Shown here: one piece after another, positions 1 through 5,991 of the stretch
Numbering within the stretch: the first letter of the stretch is position 1
Layout of the letters: each line of letters starts with the position of its first letter
Assembly (NCBI GenBank): GCA_023404705.1
Contig: JAEYAU010000164.1
Location: 1-9,312 of the forward strand
Origin: Pseudomonadota bacterium
GTDB lineage: Bacteria; Pseudomonadota; Alphaproteobacteria; Rhizobiales; Xanthobacteraceae
Direction of reading: 5' to 3'
DNA: 9,312 nt
Translations under genes and position numbers: made by a program
Notes under the pieces: model-generated
What the model saw: only the letters and a program-made list of their open reading frames with translations
Told to the model about the DNA's origin: nothing
The model's database searches: none

Positions 1-978
1 GGCCAGGGCGAGACCGCGCAGACCGCGGATCGCGCCGAGCTCGGCGAGGCCGTGCCGCACGGCGCCGGCGGGCGCTTCCACGGCAAGGAGCCGGCCGAGG
101 TCGCGGCGCTGATCGGCCGCGCCGTGGAGTCGAACCGCGTCGATCTCTATCTGCAGCCGATCGTCACGCTGCCGCAGCGCAAGGTGCGCTACTACGAGGC
201 GCTGTCGCGCCTGCGCGACGAGGACGGCGAGCTGATCCTGCCGGCCGACTACCTCGCCTTCGCCGAGAACGCCGGGCTGATGCCCGCGATCGACAATCTG
301 ATGCTGTTCCGCTGCGTGCAGGTGGTGCGGCGGCTGACCGCCAAGAACCGCGAGGTCGGCCTGTTCTGCAACGTGTCGCTCACGACGCTCGCCGACACCC
401 AGGTCTTCCAGCAGGTCTCGGACTTCCTCGAGGCAAACCGCGCGCTGGCGCCGTTCCTGGTGTTCGAGTTCTCTCAAGGAGCGCTGCGCGGCATGGGGCC
501 GATCGAGTTCGAGAGCCTCGGGACCCTCGCGGATCTCGGCTTCCGTTTCTCGCTCGACCGCTGCACGGATCTGCGCATCGAGCCGCGCGAGCTCTCCGAG
601 CGCGCCTTCCGCTTCGTGAAGGTGCCGGCGACGCTGCTGCTCAGCCGCAGCGGCCCGGCCGGCTCCGACATCCATCCGGCCGACTTCTCCGACCTGCTCG
701 GCCGCTACGGCATCGACCTGATCGCCGAGCGCATCGAGAGCGAAGGCATGGTGGTCGACCTGCTCGACTACGATGTCCGCTTCGGCCAGGGCTTCCTGTT
801 CTCCCCGCCGCGCCCCGTGCGCAGCGAGGTCCTGCAGGGCGCCGCCGAGCCCCCGCGCCGCGTCGAGCCCGCTGACACCACCCGCGCGGCCCCGCCGACC
901 GGCGCCGAGCCCCCGCGCCCGGCAAGCCGCCCCGGCGCCATCGCGCAACTGGCAAGGGGTGTGGTGAGACGCGCGTAA
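1..978 (+). CDS. EAL-domain protein, degenerate, TipF-like (5' end outside window)
   Basis: The reading frame is open from base 1, so the true start lies upstream; the GTG at 52 is only an internal candidate. Counting from that GTG, an EAL domain spans about residues 15-260. EAL-site residues still present are E49 of EALSRL, N107, E139, D169, K190, E226 and Q246. The second Asp of the usual DDFGTG loop is missing: the segment reads LDRCTDL, with R170 in its place, and the usual K-x-D is K-V-P. This argues against normal c-di-GMP hydrolysis. Family knowledge: Caulobacter TipF is a membrane-anchored, catalytically inactive EAL protein that binds c-di-GMP and helps place the flagellum. The loop here looks TipF-like, but the N-terminal membrane and coiled-coil part that would test this is not in the window. 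The last 45 or so residues are a Pro/Ala/Arg-rich, probably disordered tail. EAL assignment is secure; TipF orthology is inference. Confidence 0.85.
   Translation, partial: GQGETAQTADRAELGEAVPHGAGGRFHGKEPAEVAALIGRAVESNRVDLYLQPIVTLPQRKVRYYEALSRLRDEDGELILPADYLAFAENAGLMPAIDNLMLFRCVQVVRRLTAKNREVGLFCNVSLTTLADTQVFQQVSDFLEANRALAPFLVFEFSQGALRGMGPIEFESLGTLADLGFRFSLDRCTDLRIEPRELSERAFRFVKVPATLLLSRSGPAGSDIHPADFSDLLGRYGIDLIAERIESEGMVVDLLDYDVRFGQGFLFSPPRPVRSEVLQGAAEPPRRVEPADTTRAAPPTGAEPPRPASRPGAIAQLARGVVRRA
843..919 (+). repeat. 17-bp direct repeat, 60-bp period, in the EAL protein tail
   Basis: The 17 bases at 843-859 recur exactly at 903-919, 60 bp apart and therefore in frame. Each copy encodes AEPPR in the Pro/Ala/Arg-rich C-terminal tail of the EAL protein. 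This probably reflects repeat-prone expansion of a disordered tail rather than a regulatory element. Confidence 0.6.
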
Positions 979-1051
979 GGGGCGACGAGCCTCACTAACC
1001 GGGCCGACTTCTGTTTCACCGTCCAGGGCGTCAGCTATCTTCGAGGCCGTG

Positions 1052-1471
1052 ATGCGTGCCTATCTCGCTATGTTGACATTTGCGGTAGTAGTCGCGGCAC
1101 TGAGCGAGCCGACCTTCGCGGCACATCAATCCGGGCAAGCAAGGATCGAAAGCGGTCAAACGGAAATCACGAAAAATCTAAAGTACCATCCTCCTCATGC
1201 GAAGGCCGATCGCAGGTATTTCATTCATTACTATTCCATCACGGCGTCCCCTGCGAACGCCCTGGCATATACCTTCGTTGTCACTCGTATCGACGGCTCC
1301 GTGGATACATTCGCCGCGAGCGAGGGGGAGCATCGCGATGGACGCTTCTTTACGGGCCGGGGCTTGGATTTGAAGATCCGCCGTATTTCGAATGACGTTA
1401 GCAAGCCGATTACCATCCTCATCCGGTTGGGAACCAGCACGGAAGGCGAGGTCGGCTTCCCAAAACCTTGA
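1052..1471 (+). CDS. Small exported protein of unknown function
   Basis: I do not recognise this 139-residue protein. It begins with a Sec-type signal peptide: Arg at position 2, a hydrophobic stretch of about residues 4-17, and a likely cleavage after TFA (about residue 23). The mature part of roughly 115 residues is rich in beta-prone segments (for example YFIHYYSITA, AYTFVVTRI, ITILIRLG), has no cysteine and no obvious catalytic motif, and is probably periplasmic or secreted. The ATG at 1052 is preferred over the GTG at 1049 because GAGG at 1043-1046 lies 5 nt before it. GC is about 55% by hand count and AT-ending codons are common, unlike the roughly 65-70% GC genes around it. This suggests recent acquisition or relaxed selection. 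It converges on the M20 hydrolase gene. Signal peptide and intact frame support a real gene. Confidence 0.7.
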   Translation: MRAYLAMLTFAVVVAALSEPTFAAHQSGQARIESGQTEITKNLKYHPPHAKADRRYFIHYYSITASPANALAYTFVVTRIDGSVDTFAASEGEHRDGRFFTGRGLDLKIRRISNDVSKPITILIRLGTSTEGEVGFPKP

Positions 1472-1472
1472 A

Positions 1473-1515
1473 GCGTCCGCGGCTGCGAAGGTGCAAATAA
1501 GTAAGTGGCGGACGC
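1473..1515. terminator. Inverted repeat between convergent genes, possible terminator
   Basis: GCGTCCGC at 1473-1480 is the exact reverse complement of GCGGACGC at 1508-1515, with a 27-nt loop. It fills the 47-bp gap between two convergent genes, where a bidirectional terminator is expected. The long loop and the lack of a T-run make it a weak intrinsic terminator. No better candidate is present in the gap. Confidence 0.3.
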
Positions 1516-1518
1516 AAG

Positions 1519-2700
1519 TCAGGCCTCAGTGCCCCCCACCGCCAGCACCCCCTCCACCAAACTCACCCAATAGCGCAGCACGGTCGGCACGATCGCGTCG
1601 TTGAAGACGTAGCGCTCGCCGTGCAGGCCTTCGCCGGGGCCGACCTCGCCGGCGCCGATCCAGGCGTAGCAGCCCCGCGTTGCGCGGATCATGTAGGCGA
1701 AGTCCTCGCAGCCCATGCTGGGGGCGAAATCCGTCGCGACCTGGTCGCGGCCGACCGCGCTGGTCGCGGCTTCGACGGCGCGCGCGACGGCCTCCGGCGT
1801 GTTGATCACGGGCGGATAGCCGCGCTTGTAGTCGAGCGTCGCGCTCACGCCGTGCGCGGCCGCGATGCCTTGCGCGATCTCACGGATCAGCGTCTCGCAG
1901 CGCGCCGAGAACGACGCTTCGAAGAAGCGGCACGTGCCCTGCAGCCACACGTCGGCCGGCACGATGTTGCCGACATTGCCGCCGTGGATCTGCGTGAGGC
2001 TTATGACCAGCGCGCTCTGCGGATCGACCGAGCGGCTGACGATGCGCTGCACGGCCGTGACGAAGGCGCCGGCCGCGAGGATCGGATCGTCGCCGAGATG
2101 CGGCATCGCGGCATGCGCGCCCGTTCCCGAGAAGCGAACTTCGAACATGTCGACCGCCGCCATCATGGGCCCGCTGCGCACCGCGATCGTGCCGAGCGGC
2201 ACGCCGGGCCAATTGTGCACTGCATAAACCTCGTCGACCGGAAAGCGCGCGAACAGCCCGTCGTCGATCATGCGCTGGCTGCCGCCGTCGTTCTCCTCGG
2301 CGGGCTGAAAGATGAAATAGACCGTGCCGTCGAAGCGCGGTCCTTCGCTCAGCAGCTTCGCAGCGCCGAGCAGCATCGCGGTGTGTCCGTCATGCCCGCA
2401 GGCATGCATCACGCCCGCATTGCGCGACGCATAGGGGAGGCCGGTGCGCTCCGTCACGGGCAGCGCGTCGAGCTCGGCGCGCAGGCCGATCGCGCGCGTG
2501 CCGCTCCCGGCGCGCAGCACGCCGACCACGCCGGTGCCGCCGATCCCTTCATGCACCTCGAGGCCGAACGCGCGCAGTTGCGCAGCCACGAAGCGCGCGG
2601 TCTCGTGCTCGCGGAAGCCGAGCTCCGGGTTGGCATGGATGTGCTGGCGCCACGCGATCACCTCGGGCGTGATCGCGGTGACCGGATCATTGGGTAACAT
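1519..2700 (-). CDS. M20D-family amidohydrolase (N-acyl amino acid / hippurate hydrolase-like)
   Basis: This 393-residue, probably cytosolic metallopeptidase-fold enzyme cleaves an amide bond of an N-acylated amino acid or similar conjugate. The M20D hallmarks are in order: RAELDALP (residues 74-81), HACGHDGH (99-106) with metal ligands C101 and H103, QPAEEN with E135/E136, VHNWPG with H162, the dimerisation-domain motif SGTGAHAAMPH (191-201), IHGGN (238-242), GCEDF (330-334) and the last ligand H360 in LHG. All expected metal ligands are present and the length is typical. The ATG at 2700 is favoured because AAGAG (2711-2707) lies 6 nt before it; the in-frame ATG at 2706 abuts that sequence. 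The frame runs open far upstream to 3657, but that part is antisense to the AraC gene. Divergence from an AraC-type regulator suggests substrate-induced expression. The substrate (hippurate, indoleacetyl-amino acid, N-acetyl amino acid) cannot be told. Confidence 0.92.
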   Translation of the reverse strand: MLPNDPVTAITPEVIAWRQHIHANPELGFREHETARFVAAQLRAFGLEVHEGIGGTGVVGVLRAGSGTRAIGLRAELDALPVTERTGLPYASRNAGVMHACGHDGHTAMLLGAAKLLSEGPRFDGTVYFIFQPAEENDGGSQRMIDDGLFARFPVDEVYAVHNWPGVPLGTIAVRSGPMMAAVDMFEVRFSGTGAHAAMPHLGDDPILAAGAFVTAVQRIVSRSVDPQSALVISLTQIHGGNVGNIVPADVWLQGTCRFFEASFSARCETLIREIAQGIAAAHGVSATLDYKRGYPPVINTPEAVARAVEAATSAVGRDQVATDFAPSMGCEDFAYMIRATRGCYAWIGAGEVGPGEGLHGERYVFNDAIVPTVLRYWVSLVEGVLAVGGTEA

Positions 2701-2778
2701 CGTCATCTCTTGAGCGGCGCGCCAGTTTGCCCAAGCTAGGCCGCCATGGCATGACGGTCTTGAACCGGATTGACCCGC
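2701..2778. promoter_or_regulatory. Divergent control region between amidohydrolase and AraC-type gene
   Basis: This 78-bp gap must hold the promoters of both divergent genes. It contains two perfect 8-bp palindromes: GGCGCGCC at 2716-2723 and GCCATGGC at 2743-2750. An AraC-family protein encoded alongside would be expected to bind here, though such proteins usually use direct repeats. No convincing -35/-10 pair was found on either strand. The role follows from position only. Confidence 0.4.
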
Positions 2779-3624
2779 ATGCCCGAGACCGCGACCTTCT
2801 GGCGCCACCCGCGCTTCGCCGATCTCGGCCTGCTCGCGGCGCGCTTCACGCAACATCGCTACGAGCTGCACACGCATCCGACTTACGTGATCGCGCTGAT
2901 CACCGAAGGCTGCGAGCGCGTCCGCGTCAGCCGCGAGACCGTGCTGGCGCCGGCCGGCAGCGTGCTGGTCGTCAATCCCGAGGAGTGGCACGACGGCGAG
3001 GCGGGCGCCGAGAGCGGCTGGGCCTATCGCACCTTCTATCCGACGGTCGATCTCATGAGCGGCATCGCGCGCGAGCTCGGCCGCGAGCACACGCCGATGT
3101 TTCCGCGCAGGCTGATCGAGGACCGCGCGCTCGCGGCGGCGTTGCGCGCCGCGCACGAGAGCTCCATGTCGCACGAGGCCGCCGAGGCGGAGACCGCGAT
3201 GCTGGTCGCGCTGCGCCGCCTGCTGCTGCGCTACGGCGATTGGGGACAGCAGCCCGAGGAGACCGAGGACTCCGGAGCGCACCGCAGGCTCGCGCGCTAC
3301 GCCCAAGCGATCGAGCAGGATCTCGCCTCGACCCTCGACCTGCAGCGCCTCGCCCGCACGGCCGGCGTGACGCGCTTTCAGGTCATCCGCGACTTCAAGA
3401 AGGTGACCGGTCTCACGCCCGGCGCCTTCATCCGCGACCGTCGCCTGCGCCGCGCCAGCGCTCTGATCGGGGAGGGCGCCGGTCTCGCCGAGGCTGCCGC
3501 GGCGGCCGGCTTCGCCGACCAGAGCCACCTCTCCCGCGCCTTCCGGACCATGCACGGCGTCACGCCGGGCGCCTTCCGCAAGGGCTGGCTCGCCCCCCGT
3601 GACGCCGGCCGCCGGATCGTCTAA
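2779..3624 (+). CDS. AraC-family transcriptional regulator
   Basis: A 281-residue one-component regulator. Residues about 15-90 form an AraC-type cupin sensor, with the histidine-rich HTHPTYVIALITEG and a later VVNPEEWHDG. The C-terminal quarter (about 175-272) is the double helix-turn-helix DNA-binding domain. Helix-turn-helix 1 is around DLQRLARTAGVTRFQVIRDF. Helix-turn-helix 2 is around 236-258 (LAEAAAAAGFADQSHLSRAF), followed by the signature end VTPGAFRKGW. The ATG at 2779 is chosen over the TTG at 2770; neither has a strong Shine-Dalgarno sequence (CGGA at 2766-2769 is the best). It is divergent from the M20 amidohydrolase across 78 bp, so it probably controls that gene in response to the enzyme's substrate. 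The HAD gene begins 38 bp downstream on the same strand and may be co-transcribed. The ligand is unknown. Confidence 0.93.
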   Translation: MPETATFWRHPRFADLGLLAARFTQHRYELHTHPTYVIALITEGCERVRVSRETVLAPAGSVLVVNPEEWHDGEAGAESGWAYRTFYPTVDLMSGIARELGREHTPMFPRRLIEDRALAAALRAAHESSMSHEAAEAETAMLVALRRLLLRYGDWGQQPEETEDSGAHRRLARYAQAIEQDLASTLDLQRLARTAGVTRFQVIRDFKKVTGLTPGAFIRDRRLRRASALIGEGAGLAEAAAAAGFADQSHLSRAFRTMHGVTPGAFRKGWLAPRDAGRRIV

Positions 3625-3662
3625 GTCAGCCCCCTCCCGCCCCCAGCCCCGGCCCATCCGCG

Positions 3663-4517
3663 ATGCAGCTGACCGACCATTTCTCCACGCTCGCCCCCAA
3701 CTACGACGCCGTCCTCTCCGATGTCTGGGGCGTGATCCACAACGGCATCGCGGCCTTCCCGGAGGCCGGCGACGCGCTGCGCCGCTTCCGCGCCCAGGGC
3801 GGCACCGTGGTGCTGATCTCGAACGCGCCGCGCCCCGGCGATTTCGTCGGCCATATGCTCGACAAGATGGGCGTGCCGCGCGACGCCTATGACGACATCG
3901 TCACCTCGGGCGACGTCACCCGCGACTACGTGGCGGGGCGGCCGGGCACGCGCCTGTTCCACATCGGCCCCGAGCGCGACGTCGGCACCTTCGACGGGCT
4001 GGACGCGCCGCTCGGGCCGCTCGAGACGGCCGACTACGTGGTCTGCACCGGCCTCTGGGACGACGAGACCGAGACGCCGGAGGACTATCGCGACCTGCTC
4101 GGCAAGCTGCGCGCGCGCAACCTGTTCATGGTCTGCGCCAATCCCGACAAGGTGGTGGAGCGCGGCCGCCGTCTCGTTTATTGCGCGGGCGCCGTCGCCG
4201 ATCTCTACGCCGAGATGGGCGGCAAGGTGCTCTACGCGGGCAAGCCGTACCCTGCGATCTACGAGCTCGGCCGCGCCAAGATCGCGCGCGCCCGCGGCAA
4301 GGAGGTGGCGCTGCCGCGCCTGCTCGCGATCGGCGACTCGGTGCGCACCGACCTGCGCGGCGCCGTCGATCTCGGCGTCGACTGCCTCTTCGTCACCGCC
4401 GGCATTCATGCCGAGGAGCTCGGCCACCGCGATGCGCCCGATCCGGAGGCGCTCGCCGCCATGTTCGCGGCCGCTGGGCAATTGCCGAAGGCTGCGACGC
4501 GCCGCCTGACGTGGTAG
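3663..4517 (+). CDS. HAD-superfamily class IIA hydrolase, TIGR01459-like
   Basis: A 284-residue cytosolic HAD phosphatase-fold protein of the NagD/class IIA type. Motif I is LSDVWGVIHNG with nucleophile D20; motif II is LISNAPR with S53; motif III is YAGKPYP with K194; motif IV is LAIGDSVRTD with D225 and D230. The C2-type cap lies between motifs II and III (about residues 60-185). At the position of the second motif-I aspartate, the usual general acid/base, there is W22. From memory, DxWGV is characteristic of the TIGR01459 subfamily and is not a mutation peculiar to this gene. Substrate and reaction are unknown. The ATG at 3663 has no clear Shine-Dalgarno sequence. It sits 38 bp after the AraC gene and ends before a strong hairpin at 4533-4556. 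Confidence 0.92.
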   Translation: MQLTDHFSTLAPNYDAVLSDVWGVIHNGIAAFPEAGDALRRFRAQGGTVVLISNAPRPGDFVGHMLDKMGVPRDAYDDIVTSGDVTRDYVAGRPGTRLFHIGPERDVGTFDGLDAPLGPLETADYVVCTGLWDDETETPEDYRDLLGKLRARNLFMVCANPDKVVERGRRLVYCAGAVADLYAEMGGKVLYAGKPYPAIYELGRAKIARARGKEVALPRLLAIGDSVRTDLRGAVDLGVDCLFVTAGIHAEELGHRDAPDPEALAAMFAAAGQLPKAATRRLTW

Positions 4518-4532
4518 CTGCGGCGCAAACGA

Positions 4533-4556
4533 AGAGGGCCCCGAACGGGGCCCTCT
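4533..4556. terminator. Bidirectional hairpin terminator between HAD gene and cheZ
   Basis: A perfect 10-bp stem, AGAGGGCCCC (4533-4542) with GGGGCCCTCT (4547-4556), closes a GAAC loop. It lies 15 bp after the HAD stop codon and 23 bp beyond the cheZ stop on the other strand, in a convergent gap. Downstream on the + side is pyrimidine-rich sequence (CTGTATCATCTCTCTT); on the - side is TCGTTTG. Neither is a clean T-run, as is common in GC-rich genomes. Confidence 0.8.
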
Positions 4557-4579
4557 CTGTATCATCTCTCTTGCGCCGA

Positions 4580-5215
4580 TCAGCCGAACAAGCGGTCGAC
4601 CGAAGTCTGGTCGTGGCCCTGGCCGTCGAGCTGCGGCCCGTTGAGCATCAGCTTCTGCTTGCGCTCCGCGCGGGCGCGCTCGGACTCGGTCAGAATGGTG
4701 TCGAGATCCTTCGCCTGCATCACGTCGGCGAAGCGCGCGACGCGGCTCTCGATGTGCTGCAGCGTCTCGACCACCTTGGCGATGCGCTGGCCCGTGATGT
4801 CCTGGAACGAGCAGGCCTCGAAGATCAGCAGCATCTTCTCGTCCACCAGCGCTTTGTATGCGGCCGGATCGCTCGCGTCGGCGGCCATCAGTGCCTCGGC
4901 GCATTCCATGATCGTGTTGGTGGCGTTCTCGGTCGCCTTGACGATGGCGCCGAGCTCCTCGCCGGCCGAGGGGATGCGCGTGTTCTTGAGCTCGTTGACG
5001 CCGAGCACGCCGATCTCGCGGCGCATGGCCTCGATATAGCCCGCGATCTCGCGCAGCTCGCCGTAGACCTTGGCGTCCATCGCCTGGAAGAAGCTCTGCA
5101 GCGACTGCGCCGTGACTTCCGCCAGCGTGATGATGTCGTGGAAGGTGACGTTCTCACGCTTCTGCCTGAGAAAGTCGACCAGCCGGTCGAAATGACTTGC
5201 GTCTGCCAGAGCCAT
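4580..5215 (-). CDS. cheZ: Chemotaxis protein CheZ, CheY-P phosphatase
   Basis: A 211-residue cytosolic protein that dephosphorylates CheY-P and so ends the motor-switching signal. It is almost wholly helical, as expected for the CheZ four-helix-bundle dimer. The hallmark segment is EACSFQDITGQRI (residues 133-145): D139 and Q143 match the conserved Asp and the catalytic Gln of E. coli CheZ (D143 and Q147). The C-terminus, SVDRLFG after a charged linker (about 175-204), matches the short CheY-binding tail helix. Length is close to the enterobacterial protein. The ATG at 5215 is preceded by AGGAG (5227-5223) at 7 nt, a strong Shine-Dalgarno sequence. It lies 115 bp downstream of cheY on the same strand, so substrate and phosphatase are probably co-transcribed. 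No other che gene is in the window. Confidence 0.93.
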   Translation of the reverse strand: MALADASHFDRLVDFLRQKRENVTFHDIITLAEVTAQSLQSFFQAMDAKVYGELREIAGYIEAMRREIGVLGVNELKNTRIPSAGEELGAIVKATENATNTIMECAEALMAADASDPAAYKALVDEKMLLIFEACSFQDITGQRIAKVVETLQHIESRVARFADVMQAKDLDTILTESERARAERKQKLMLNGPQLDGQGHDQTSVDRLFG

Positions 5216-5263
5216 AGCCCCGCTCCTGTCCTTCCCCGCCGGAGAGGCGAGGCAGCCCCCGAA

Positions 5264-5316
5264 CCGCCCGTTCTTGTTGGTTGTTACGGGCGGGTTGCGG
5301 ACCGTTGCGGGTCCGC
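5264..5316 (-). other. Tandem hairpins in the cheY-cheZ spacer
   Basis: In transcript order (- strand), GCGGACC (5316-5310) pairs with GGTCCGC (5303-5297) across a 6-nt loop. Just downstream, CCGCCCGT (5293-5286) pairs with ACGGGCGG (5271-5264) across 14 nt. The second hairpin is followed by C-rich DNA and then the cheZ ribosome-binding site. There is no T-run, so full termination is unlikely. Partial attenuation, mRNA protection or processing that keeps CheY above CheZ would fit. The pairing is seen; the function is inference. Confidence 0.45.
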
Positions 5317-5330
5317 GTGAAGTGTCCGCC

Positions 5331-5714
5331 TTACTCGGCGAACACCGCTTCGATCTTGGTCTTGAGCGTCTGCGCGTTGAACGGCTTCACGATGTAGTTG
5401 TTCACGCCGGCCTTCTTCGCCGCGATCACGTTCTCGGTCTTGGACTCGGCCGTGACCATGATGAACGGCGTCTTGTTCAGGCCGGGATCCGCGCGCACTT
5501 CCTTGAGCAGCTCGTAGCCCGTCATCGGCTCCATGTTCCAGTCGGAGATCACGAGCCCGTATTTCTTCTCGCGCATCTTGGCGAGCGCGGCGGAGCCGTC
5601 CGAGGCGTCATCGATATCCTCGAAGCCCAGCTGCTTGAGCAGATTGCGGATGATGCGGATCATCGTGTTGTAATCATCGACCACGAGGATCGGCATCGTC
5701 ATGTCGACAGCCAT
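5331..5714 (-). CDS. cheY: Chemotaxis response regulator CheY, single receiver domain
   Basis: A 127-residue stand-alone receiver with no output domain. When phosphorylated by CheA, such proteins bind the flagellar motor switch. Acidic-pocket residues are D13/D14 (ILVVDDYNTM), the phospho-acceptor is D58 (LVISDWNMEPMTG), the switch Thr is T88 (IMVTAES), the aromatic partner is Y107 and the invariant Lys is K110 (YIVKPF). The DWNMP-like segment and the PFNAQTLK end are typical of CheY rather than of cell-cycle receivers such as DivK. The ATG at 5714 has GGAG 8 nt upstream. It is the first gene of a probable cheY-cheZ unit and is divergent from the MaoC gene across 277 bp. A link to motility is strengthened by the adjacent CheZ. 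Confidence 0.93.
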   Translation of the reverse strand: MAVDMTMPILVVDDYNTMIRIIRNLLKQLGFEDIDDASDGSAALAKMREKKYGLVISDWNMEPMTGYELLKEVRADPGLNKTPFIMVTAESKTENVIAAKKAGVNNYIVKPFNAQTLKTKIEAVFAE

Positions 5715-5816
5715 CGTCCCTTCTCCGTTACGCGTCTTTCTGGCGCGCTCGCGCCTTGTCGCCCTGACGACTTGGTACGTTGAGAAGTATCCCGCGCGAG
5801 CCTTCCGGCCCGGCCC

Positions 5817-5834
5817 CTTCCCAGCGATGGGAAG
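5817..5834. other. Perfect 7-bp hairpin in the cheY upstream region
   Basis: CTTCCCA (5817-5823) and TGGGAAG (5828-5834) form a perfect inverted repeat around GCGA. It lies about 100 bp before the cheY start, just downstream of the candidate promoter at 5852-5878, so it would be near the 5' end of the cheY leader or serve as an operator. It could also be a DNA binding site unrelated to RNA folding. Confidence 0.4.
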
Positions 5835-5851
5835 CTAGCAAGCCCGTTTGA

Positions 5852-5878
5852 ATATCCGGTTAATTGGGCAGGTCTTTA
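5852..5878 (-). promoter_or_regulatory. cheY: Candidate sigma28-like promoter overlapping a CtrA-like box, upstream of cheY
   Basis: On the - strand TAAA (5878-5875), 15 nt, then CCGGATAT (5859-5852) matches the layout of the flagellar sigma28 consensus TAAA-N15-GCCGATAA. The first part is exact and the second matches 5 of 8 bases. The same DNA reads TTAA-N7-TTCA (5863-5849), one base off the CtrA box TTAA-N7-TTAA. Both systems control flagellar and chemotaxis genes in some bacteria, but sigma28 is missing from many Hyphomicrobiales. Both readings cannot be equally important. Confidence 0.3.
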
Positions 5879-5960
5879 CGCAGATGCCCTGATGACCAGC
5901 GGGTTTCTGACGCGTCCATCACACCAAAGGCGGGCTAGGCGGGAGGCCAGCCAGCGAGTA

Positions 5961-5982
5961 TTAACCCTTCATCAACGATGAA
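5961..5982 (+). promoter_or_regulatory. AT-rich motif and inverted repeat just before the MaoC gene
   Basis: TTAA-N7-TCAA at 5961-5975 is a second near-match to the CtrA box. It overlaps a perfect 6-bp inverted repeat, TTCATC (5968-5973) and GATGAA (5977-5982), 9 bp before the ATG at 5992. Position suggests an operator or translation-start structure. There is no clear Shine-Dalgarno sequence here. Confidence 0.25.
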
Positions 5983-5991
5983 ACGGCGCTC

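Noticed and set aside
52..54. GTG at 52 as the true start of the EAL gene
   Set aside because: The frame is open to base 1 with no stop and no good ribosome-binding site before the GTG. A gene continuing from upstream is more likely.
1014..1041. TTTCAC-N16-TATCTT as a promoter for the small exported protein
   Set aside because: The -35 part matches poorly and the start point would fall at or after the ribosome-binding site, leaving no usable leader.
1621..2697. A 358-codon + strand frame opposite the amidohydrolase
   Set aside because: The translation is Arg/Ala/Asp-rich with no recognisable motif, while the - strand shows every M20D metal ligand.
2707..3657. N-terminal extension of the amidohydrolase frame upstream to 3657
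   Set aside because: The extra 300 or so residues are antisense to the AraC gene and have no M20 homology pattern. M20D proteins begin about 10-20 residues before the WRQHIHANPELG segment, which fits the 2700 start.
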